A stretch of DNA of 64,000 bases from Henckelia pumila (Eukaryota; Streptophyta; Magnoliopsida; Lamiales; Gesneriaceae): contig NC_133120.1 of NCBI RefSeq assembly GCF_033568475.1, positions 174,561,991 to 174,625,990 on the forward strand, given 5' to 3'. Positions 59,736-64,000 of this stretch are shown piece by piece. Position numbers and translations under genes: made by a program. The notes beneath the pieces were generated by a model, which worked only from the letters and a program-made list of their open reading frames with translations, had not been told where the DNA came from and ran no database searches. The number at the start of each line of letters is the position of its first letter. Positions within the stretch are counted from its first letter, which is position 1.

Positions 59736-59847
59736 CCCGGGACGCTCCCGGGCTGCCCGCGCCCCAAATGGATTCGGGCCGGGCAGCCCGGCTGCCCCTA
59801 GGGCAGCGACTCTCGCTGCCCCCCGGGCAGCGATCCAATCGCTGCCC
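59736..59847. repeat. Four perfect hairpins in the Copia-5 leader
   Basis: CCCGGGA-CGC-TCCCGGG (59736-59752), GGGCAGC-CCG-GCTGCCC (59781-59797), GGGCAGCG-ACTCT-CGCTGCCC (59801-59821), GGGCAGCGAT-CCA-ATCGCTGCCC (59825-59847). Three share the GGGCAGC stem. They lie just downstream of the primer binding site on the RNA, where retroelement packaging and dimerisation signals are found; that function is inferred. Confidence 0.92.
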
Positions 59848-59960
59848 GTGTTTTTGCCCGAAAAATTTTTAATTTAAAAAAAATTTATTTTGTTTCAAAA
59901 ACCGAGGCTTAAAAAATTTTTGTACAATCGATTAATTTAATCGCTTGATCTGAGCAACCT

Positions 59961-59973
59961 GGCTCTGATACCA
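59961..59973 (-). promoter_or_regulatory. Copia-5 primer binding site (tRNA-Met type)
   Basis: Minus-strand TGGTATCAGAGCC one base inside the 5' LTR. Confidence 0.88.
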
Positions 59974-59974
59974 C

Positions 59975-61820
59975 TGTTGGAGAACGGCGATCAGATCAAT
60001 CAGAATTGATACCCGGTGCAGTGGAAGTTTAAAAATTTTATATGGAACGATTCCATAATGGGTATCAAAACTTTACGATTAAATTGTGTGTGTAAAAATT
60101 AAATAACAATTATAAATTTTTACCTCCAATCTCGAATCGAGATTATGGACACCAACAGATTACTCTGCTCTTGTTGTATATCCCTGGAACTGATGGACGA
60201 ACTGTTCTTCAATCAGGTCCACGAACAGAGATTTAATCCCTCTGATAGATTGCACTAAAAAATCTATCAGAAGTTTCTACGAAGAGAATTAACGAATTTG
60301 ATCTGTTAAACCAGACTGTAATTCAAAATTCACAGGCTGGATTTTCCCGACAGAGAGAGGGAGGGGGCGGCCACTTTGATAAAAACGTAGCTAGGGTTTT
60401 CAAAATATTTTGTGACCTCTGTTGTCTAATTTTTGTACTGCAATAACTTATTTATAATATGGGCTGCTAACAGCTTAGGGCCCATTAGTCATAAGTTCAA
60501 GCCTGACAAGCAAAGCCCGCATGTTCAGAAATTAATATAAAATTCATCGTGACTCTGATTGATAAACCGATTTTACCAATGTTCACAGAAACCATTTCTG
60601 CATCTTTTAAAGTCAAGATAAATTTTTCTGAATCCGAATTCAGTGATTTCCAAAAATGTCCATCCCTATGTCATTTTAGGAAATCTTACTCCTCTACTCT
60701 TAAATAAGAAGTCCCACTTTTTTGTTCATTAAATTTAACTCTTTAAATTTAACTATCTCAACGGGGATTAAAAATCCATTACTCTGTGTGACCCTCAATG
60801 GTTCAGGGATACAGCTAGCCGTGGGCTCACAACTCCTTGTGACTCGGAACAACAATTTCCGACTTGCCCATCGAATCATGGTAAGAGCACCTAGCAACAT
60901 CGCCCCATGATTCCCTAGGTATCACTGATAGTGTCTGCAAGAACCAATAGATTTTGGTTAGCGTACAGTACGGTCCCTTCATCCATATATCTCGATCGAA
61001 TCAACAACCATTGGTAAATCGAGAGTCGTTCGAGATTCGATAACTATGCAATACATCTTGAAGATCAAATAGTGACATCGCATGTGCTACTAAGAAACCA
61101 TTTCTTAAAACACATCATGTACTCTGGCCAGAGATTCGTCACACTAATATCTCCTCAGATCGCATAGGATATCCACACTCGCAAGTATGTGGTGAATCCT
61201 TGACAACAAAGCATCGACTCCTATATGTGTTGTAACTGTACCCAATCCCGACACCTGATGACCCCAATAGAGTCGGTAAACGAGTCAAAGCACAGTACTA
61301 GCATATAGAGTCTCAATGATGTTTCAAGTAGTAAGGACTAATGGTGTACAACCAAAACCGTGGACTTTATCCACTCGATAAGTGATAACCACTTGGAAAG
61401 TCCGGATAGGGTAGTTCGATCATTCATCGTATGAATATCTATTTGCATGCTTTGAACATCTCTATATTCCTTACCAATGAAACGTGGTACTCTGCATCGC
61501 AAATGCTAGTCTCAAACTCGAGCGATCCTTATCCTTATTCACGGACGGCTCAATCGACTAGGAACGATTTAGAATATACAGTGACTATAAGATGTGTTTC
61601 ATGATAGACATCCTCATGTACTACCACATCTTACATACACTATAGTATATTTAAGGTCTTTATCAAACAACAATAATATATCACAATATAACAATATGAA
61701 GAAAGATAAAGTCATTGCCATTAATAAAAGTGTAAATTATATTTAAAAAAAAGATTGTTTATACAAAGAGTCATCAAAGCCCTTAGCCACAAGTTGGCTC
61801 ACCGGGTACCCACTCTTTCA
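59975..61820 (-). repeat. Copia-5 5' LTR
   Basis: 1846 bp, identical in length to the left LTR; followed by TSD aagcc. Confidence 0.97.
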
Positions 61821-62060
61821 AAGCCGTGGTTAGTTTGTGCCCCATGCGATACCTATATGCTACTCTGTCTTAACCAAGGACATGAAAAATGCATGGCAAA
61901 GTCTACACTTGATCCCGTTGGTTTAATCGGTTTTATTTTAAGGAGTTGTACTCATGAGTCGAAGTAAAATAAAGTATCCAGATTTAATTATTTTCACTGA
62001 TCTTAAAAAATATCCAATCAAGAAAATTAATCTGCTAGAACACAGAACGCGCAAATATAT
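61821..62060 (+). repeat. Duplicated segment, copy 1 right half (partner 63766-64000)
   Basis: AGCCGTGGTTAGTTTGTGCC... matches the end of the window from about 63764 with about 6 differences in 235 bp. It leads into the LEA5-like exon 90 bp further on, so an equivalent exon may lie just past the window end. Confidence 0.9.
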
Positions 62061-62147
62061 ATTTTTTAAATAAATCAAGAATATATATATAATATCCTTA
62101 ATTAAATTACACAAACTATATATATTATATCGGAGTCGTTAATTATA

Positions 62148-62264
62148 TTACAAGTGTCGTCTGGTTCTGGGCTTGATGAGGATCCTCCTCAACTCGGCGG
62201 CGTCGATCTCTTGTGCTTTGTTCTCCGGGCGGTAGTATCCAGTGACGGGGTCCGGAATCCACCA
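62148..62264 (-). pseudogene. LEA5/SAG21-like protein, last-exon stub
   Basis: Minus-strand codons from 62261 read WIPDPVTGYYRPENKAQEID then AAELRRILIKPRTRRHL and TAA at 62148-62150. WxPDPVTGYYRPEN is the signature of LEA_3 proteins (SAG21/LEA5/ARG2 type), small stress- and senescence-induced proteins of mitochondria. About 37 residues remain. Upstream of 62264 homology stops abruptly where a gypsy LTR begins, so exon 1 and the rest of exon 2 are missing here. The exon lies in the right half of the duplicated segment. Confidence 0.8.
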
Positions 62265-62667
62265 ATTAAATACTGATAAATATATTAAGGAAATTTTAAA
62301 GATAATAAAAAGTCAATATTTTGGCTTATTTTGAATAAAAACGGACTCCTAAAAATATATAAAATTAAATACTGATAATTTTGAGGAAATAAAACTCAAA
62401 ATAATATTTTTGGGCTCTTAAAAGGCTCATGAAATAAATTAGATAGAAAGTTGTCATCTCGTCCGTCCACGGTCCCGTCTACGCGATAAAATAATTTAAT
62501 TTCCATAAATCATGAAAATCACTAATTATGGGTTAAATGCTTAAAAATAACTTAAAACATGCACAAATAATTCACATCATAATTTAACCCATAAATATAA
62601 AATTCTAAATAAATAAAATCCCTAATTATGCATGCGAATTTACGTACCAAAAATACTGGGTGTTACA
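62265..62667 (-). mobile_element. Gypsy LTR end fragment
   Basis: Minus strand begins TGTAACACCCAGTATTTTTG; 62454-62667 resembles 17203-17417 (same CGTCCACGGTCCCGTCTACG core at about 62462). It abuts the LEA5-like exon on one side and a copia integrase fragment on the other. No internal gypsy sequence or TSD was found. Confidence 0.6.
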
Positions 62668-63227
62668 AACGTATCTCAAAGACTCTGGGCAGAAGCAACT
62701 AACACAGCATGTTACACTCAAAACAGATCTATGATTAACAAGAAGCACAACAAAACACCATATGAGATCTGGAATGGCACAAAACCCGATGTTTCATATT
62801 TTAAAGTGTTTGGCTATACATGCTTCATTCATAATAATGGAAAACATCGCTTAACAGCCTTTGATGCAAAAGAAGAAGAAGACATATTCGTTGGATATTC
62901 CTCGGTCAGTCGAGCTTACAGAGTATTTAACAAAAGGTCATTGACAGTAGAGAAAACTATTAATGTTATTTTTGACAAAGCTACTGTATGTGCAGACAAG
63001 TCTCAAACCAATATCAAAGATCTAGCAAACAGGCTAGAATCAGCTGTTCTAGATGATGAGAGTGATAGTGATGAACCTCCTATCATAAGGGATGAACCAA
63101 AAGAGGTAATCATTCAACCTAATGAAGGAAGAATAGATCAAGATCATGAAGAACATAGAATCGGAGAAGAAATCATTGAACCCGATAACACCACCAGAAA
63201 TGAAGAAGACATTCCAACAAATCAACC
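62668..63227 (+). pseudogene. Copia integrase C-terminal fragment
   Basis: The open frame from 62668 reads VSQRLWAEATNTACYTQNRS, then TPYEIWNGTKPDVSYFKVFG and IFVGYSSVSRAYRVFNKR: the integrase C-terminal and linker region of a plant copia pol (Sire-like wording). It begins mid-domain after the gypsy LTR end and ends near 63227 where the duplicated segment starts; the last 18 or so codons of the frame (to 63279) are chance read-through. No RT follows. Confidence 0.8.
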
Positions 63228-64000
63228 CATGCAACGTATATATATTAATCATCCACAAGCAGTTCAACCCTCGAGTTGATTCGTATGCAGGGCCATTTTT
63301 GAATAAAACCGCAATAATATTTTGATAGGGATTCGACATGCCAACACTTGATACAGTTTTTTACTATCCTTGTGCTCTTATTAACTTCAACTGTGTCGAT
63401 CAAGGAAATAATCATATATACCAAGGAAAATTTAATTAATACGACTCCGAGGGGAGTGGACCGATGACGCGCTTAAGTCCCTGTTTCCCATAGCAAACTC
63501 TCTCTTCTGCGTACATATACACGCAAGGTCACAAATGCATGCACCCGAAATGAAGTTTTCCTCTTAGTTAGCTGTCATTGATTTTGTCTGTATTTACTTA
63601 TTTTCTAGGGATGTTGTGCTTGTATTTTTTCCGATACCCTAGCTGTTCTGATGTTACTATTACTTTTGTATAGCCTTTTGAGAAGGTCTTGGCCTAGTCT
63701 CCCTCCTCCGTTAGGTTTTATTTGTACAACTTTTTCTTTTTTTTAAAAAAAAAAAAAAAAAGAGCCGTGGTTAGTTTGTGCCCCATGCAATACCTATATG
63801 CTACTCTGTCTTAACCAAGGACATGAAAAATGTGTGGCAAAGTCTACACTTGATCCCGTTGGTTTAATCGGTTTTATTTTAAGGAGTTGTACTCATGAGT
63901 CGAAGTAAAATAAAGTATCCAGATTTAATTATTTTCACTGATCTTAAAAAAGATCCAATCAAAAAAATTAATTTGCTAGAACACAGAACGCGCATATATA
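63228..64000 (+). repeat. Duplicated segment, copy 2 (without Copia-5), continues past the window
   Basis: Matches 51889-52421 joined to 61821-62060. Near 63745-63770 the poly-A run passes directly into GAGCCGTGG, the unoccupied Copia-5 target. Confidence 0.92.

Larger units (their letters stand above)
58227..59974 (-). other. Copia-5 untranslated leader
   Basis: 1.75 kb with no domain-bearing frame. It contains three copies of CCCAATAATATGA (58480-58492, 58564-58576, 58652-58664), an A/T-rich stretch with repeated AAAATCATATTTTA words (59340-59480) and a GC-rich hairpin array (59736-59847) about 130 bp after the primer binding site in transcript order. Confidence 0.75.
52422..61820 (-). mobile_element. 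Copia-5: complete, young, potentially autonomous Ty1/copia retrotransposon
   Basis: 9399 bp with equal-length 1846-bp LTRs (52422-54267 and 59975-61820), TSD aagcc at 52417-52421 and 61821-61825, primer binding site at 59961-59973, polypurine tract at 54268-54281, and one uninterrupted gag-pol frame. By eye the LTRs differ at about 29 positions (1.6%), most of them C/T or G/A transitions. The empty target site exists in the window, near 63762-63770 in the second copy of the duplicated segment. A 1.75-kb untranslated leader (58227-59974) separates primer site and gag. Confidence 0.97.

Noticed and set aside
53147-60910. Paired frames at 53147-53357 and 60700-60910.
   Set aside because: LTR duplicates of Copia-5 without gene features.
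63228-63279. C-terminal extension of the copia integrase fragment.
   Set aside because: These codons lie in the duplicated noncoding segment also present at 51889, so the extension is chance read-through.

Overview
This window is nuclear DNA from a flowering plant, most likely a eudicot. The evidence is spliced plant genes (a GH28 polygalacturonase, a TIC20-type chloroplast import protein, a DYW pentatricopeptide-repeat gene, a LEA5/SAG21-type exon) set in a dense bed of Ty1/copia and Ty3/gypsy LTR retrotransposons and MITEs. No bacterial-type operon, CRISPR array or rRNA/tRNA gene was seen. A Lamiales-like asterid is only a guess from repeat style.

Layout. 0-17.4 kb: old gypsy LTR remnants on the minus strand, into which a complete but dead copia element (Copia-1, 1254-6105, TSD agtac) and a complete but dead gypsy element (Gypsy-2, 11546-17197, TSD tcgtt) have inserted. 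17.4-32.3 kb: the gene-bearing island, all genes on the minus strand: a DYW PPR pseudogene with two nonsense codons (20095-22146), an intact two-exon 80-aa gene (23164-23486) missed by simple ORF calling, and a decayed TIC20-like gene (28553-30683); several MITEs lie between. 32.4-47.5 kb: a truncated gypsy (Gypsy-3), a copied piece of the polygalacturonase downstream flank, a Sire-type copia 3' part with an env-like ORF, and a nest in which that copia LTR contains a hAT MITE which contains gypsy Gypsy-4 (38898-46483). 47.5-51.4 kb: MULE-type MITEs and the intact five-exon polygalacturonase gene. 51.9-64 kb: a young copia with an uninterrupted 1314-codon polyprotein (Copia-5, 52422-61820, TSD aagcc) inserted into one of two copies of a duplicated segment; the second copy (63228-64000) is the empty site. 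A LEA5/SAG21-like last exon, a gypsy LTR end and a copia integrase fragment separate the two copies.

Relative ages from LTR differences counted by eye: Copia-1 about 5%, Gypsy-2 about 3.5%, Copia-5 about 1.6%, Gypsy-4 about 1.3%. Only Copia-5 looks potentially autonomous. Gypsy-2 and Gypsy-4 are relatives (shared LTR termini, same domain order gag-PR-RT-RH-IN-chromodomain), and comparing them shows recurrent CAG-to-TAG mutations.

The most unusual recurring signal is a set of tandem arrays of short perfect hairpins (stems 6-13 bp) with unrelated sequences, found in the LTRs of several gypsy families, in the untranslated leader of Copia-5, and in the intron of the TIC20-like gene. Different sequences, same architecture: this is the best candidate for something under-described here.
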